NCBI RefSeq assembly: GCF_963678635.1
Contig: NW_026970820.1
Coordinates: 1,118,001-1,182,000, forward strand
DNA length: 64,000 nucleotides
Source: Symsagittifera roscoffensis
Taxonomy: Eukaryota; Xenacoelomorpha; Acoela; Convolutidae
Direction: 5' to 3'
Under the pieces are notes generated by a model, which was given only the letters and a program-made list of their open reading frames with translations, made no database searches and was not told the DNA's origin. Below, one piece after another: positions 61,770 through 64,000 of this stretch (position 1 is its first letter; the number at the start of each line of letters is the position of its first letter). The translations under genes were made by a program, and so were the position numbers.

Positions 61770-64000
61770 CCGGTCAGGTCTGCGTCCCACCCGCCCTCCG
61801 TGACTAATCTTGCTTCCGAGAAAAGAAAGTTTTTCGTTTCACCTTTACCCCATCTCAGGTCAGTTAACCTTGCAAAAAACCCTACTTGAAACGTTCGCAT
61901 TCACATTACCCCCTACGGGCGCAATGGCGAAGCCCATTTTTTCTTCTCACTGAACTTCTCCGAACAGTTCACATAAAACATTACTATGGTTTTATCTGAA
62001 GTGTCCAGCTGTGACTCCGACATTTTTCACGTCGCTGATGTTCCCACAACAGGACCACATGAGTTTCCCACTCAGATACTCTCTCAATTTTGAAAAAAAC
62101 TGATTTGATTTTTTTTGCCGTTTTTCACAAAATAAACTAATTACTTCATTCGAATTAAAAAAAATACCGAAAAACACTTAAAGGTAGCAAGACATTATTG
62201 TGACTGTCGTCTATATCTGTTCTCTTTGTTTAAGGTCAGTGATGCTCCCTAAGTGGGACCACAAGGGTCCCAGGGAGCATCAATAAAGGCTTTAGATAGT
62301 ATGCCATTTTTGATAAAGACAAAAACGTTGGCCAATTATATTTTTTACAGTCCCTTACCCACTGCAAATGTAAAGACTAGTTTTTTTTTGAAGGTTTCTA
62401 AAAATAAGAACTTTTTCATTTGTGATAACTCGTATCACTCATAAATCAATGGAAGACTGGGACTACCCCTGTCAAGCATGAAAAAACATCAAAAAGAAAA
62501 AACGTATCTGGTTATTTCAGACGGTGCAATTTTTTATTTTTCAGATTGATTTTGAAAATTCATTCTTCAAATTGTAATGTCAGCCGAAAAAGAACAAAAA
62601 TTACAAATTCAAACCATTTTTTTTGACAAACTAAGGCTCTTTACCCAATAGGTTCGAATTTGCGGAGCTGAAACCAACAATCCACAACCATTTTTTATAA
62701 ATTTTGTTTCATTTTGTTGTACATGTTTTAAATATATTTTTAAAAGCAATTTTTTAAACGTTTTATATTTTTTGACCAGAAAAGTAAGAGCGAAAAAAAA
62801 GTACTACAGTTTTTAATCATGTCAAAAAAGGGGGCAAACAGTTGTACCAATGGAATCATATCATTTGAACAAGTTCAAAATAGTTTTCATGATCATTGAC
62901 TAAAAGCTTACTCAATTTGAGAAATTTCTTTAAAAACATTTTTGGAAACATAAAAAAATGGAAAGAGGAAAAATTTTCTTAAAACTTTTAGAAAAAAATT
63001 AATCGGAAAAACTGTAGAGATTATCTGGTGTAAATCACAAATAGATTCAGGCCGCTAGCAAAATTTCAGCAAAAACACTGAAGCCAATTATGAGAACGAA
63101 ACAATTGTTCCAGAAAATGACAAGTAATATTTAGACCAATTTAACCATAAACCGTCAAAATTAAAAAATCGCAAAAACTACAATTTTTATCCCATTTTGA
63201 CCTTCAAATACTCTATACCCACTAAATCGACTATTGGGAGCTCGAATCAACCATCAAAGACCATTTTTAATCACTTTCAAAATTTTTTATTTTTTATATG
63301 AAAATGTTGAGTCAGAAATGGGAAAAATCAATTTTTTCCAAAAAGTCAAAAAAAGTTGTTCCAGTTGAATAAACTCACTAAGCCACACTCCATGAACCTG
63401 TTCAGAATGGTTTTCATGACCAAAGCCGTAAAAACTACCCAATTTGAGAAAAGGCGAAAAAACACTTTTTTCAGGACTTTGAAAAAGTGGAAAAATGGAA
63501 AAAATGGTCTTCAAACAAATAGGATGAAAAAGTGACCAGTAAAAGCATCGATGCCGTGTCAAATCAGGATCGCATGCCAATTTTTGAAACAATTCATCGG
63601 GTTTTTTTTAAGAACGAAACCATTTTTTGACAATTTTAGTAGTAGTATTTACACTAATTAGTACCATATATGGTCAAAATTCAAAAATACAAAAAACTAC
63701 AATTTTCATCCAATTTTGACCTTCAAATACTCTATACCCACTAAATTGACTATCGGGAGCTCGAATCAACCATCAAAAACCATTTTTAATCACTTTCAAA
63801 ATTTTTTATTTTTTAAATCAAAATGTTGAGTCAGAAATAGGAAAAAACAATTTTTTTCAAAAAGTCAAGAAAAGTTGTCCCAATTGAATAAACTCACTAA
63901 GCCACACTCTATGAACCTGTTCAGAATGGTTTTCATTACCAAAGCTGTAAAAAGTACCCAATTTGAGAAACTTCGAAAAATCACCTTTTAGTTAACTCAA
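61770..64000 (+). mobile_element. Helitron-like element E20, cut by window edge
   Basis: Begins CCGGTCAGGTCTGCGTCCC, related to the E3/E18 start. The internal hairpin is at 62241-62281 and the repeat anchors near 62917, 63440 and 63960. The 3' end is outside the window. Confidence 0.6.

Noticed and set aside
27054-64000. Telomeric retrotransposon array (HeT-A-like head-to-tail elements)
   Set aside because: No reverse transcriptase, Gag frame or poly-A junctions. Junctions are CTAG with hairpins, which fits rolling-circle elements better.

Overview
The window is AT-rich eukaryotic DNA. It is almost certainly from an invertebrate metazoan: it has short GT-AG introns, many tRNA-like pol III elements, a Helentron-type rolling-circle transposon and long arrays of non-coding repeats. 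The sequence alone does not fix the phylum. No ordinary host gene is recognisable, and every convincing coding region belongs to, or resembles, a Helitron/Helentron-type element.

Layout. 1-635 (-): the 5' part of a gene, cut by the window edge, that is paralogous to the accessory gene at 21.4-23.3 kb. 636-3057: non-coding, with two tRNA-like elements and one copy of a conserved block. 3058-9838: four Helitron-like non-autonomous elements joined head to tail; the first lacks its 5' part and the last its 3' part. 9839-13215: tRNA-like elements, a TATG microsatellite and a short GC-richer structured stretch. 13216-23300 (-): a Helentron-like autonomous element with two genes. The upstream gene is a four-exon accessory gene (possibly RPA/OB-fold-like, unproven). 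The downstream gene is an uninterrupted 2626-residue protein with an N-terminal 2A-like motif, zinc-binding clusters, an OTU cysteine protease domain, an HUH/two-tyrosine Rep domain and a Pif1-type helicase. 23.3-27.05 kb: more tRNA-like elements, including a three-unit tandem array of about 340 bp per unit. 27054-64000: sixteen more Helitron-like non-autonomous elements, each about 2.2-2.6 kb, abutting at CTAG. Six of these are a 2.21-kb type that forms runs of four and two, like a macrosatellite.

How the parts fit. The Rep and helicase would drive rolling-circle transposition. The OTU domain is typical of Helentrons, and the accessory gene lies 274 bp upstream in the same orientation. All three gene starts have a splice-acceptor-like sequence 3-16 nt before the ATG, which suggests spliced-leader addition or a spliced 5' leader. 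The array elements carry Helitron-style 3' features: a GC-rich hairpin whose two arms change together between subfamilies, then CTAG. No visible sequence ties their ends to the autonomous element here, so their mobiliser is unknown.

The strongest observations are the head-to-tail array with its covarying hairpin, the 2A-like peptide at the N terminus of a Helentron protein, and the dense set of tRNA-like pol III units.
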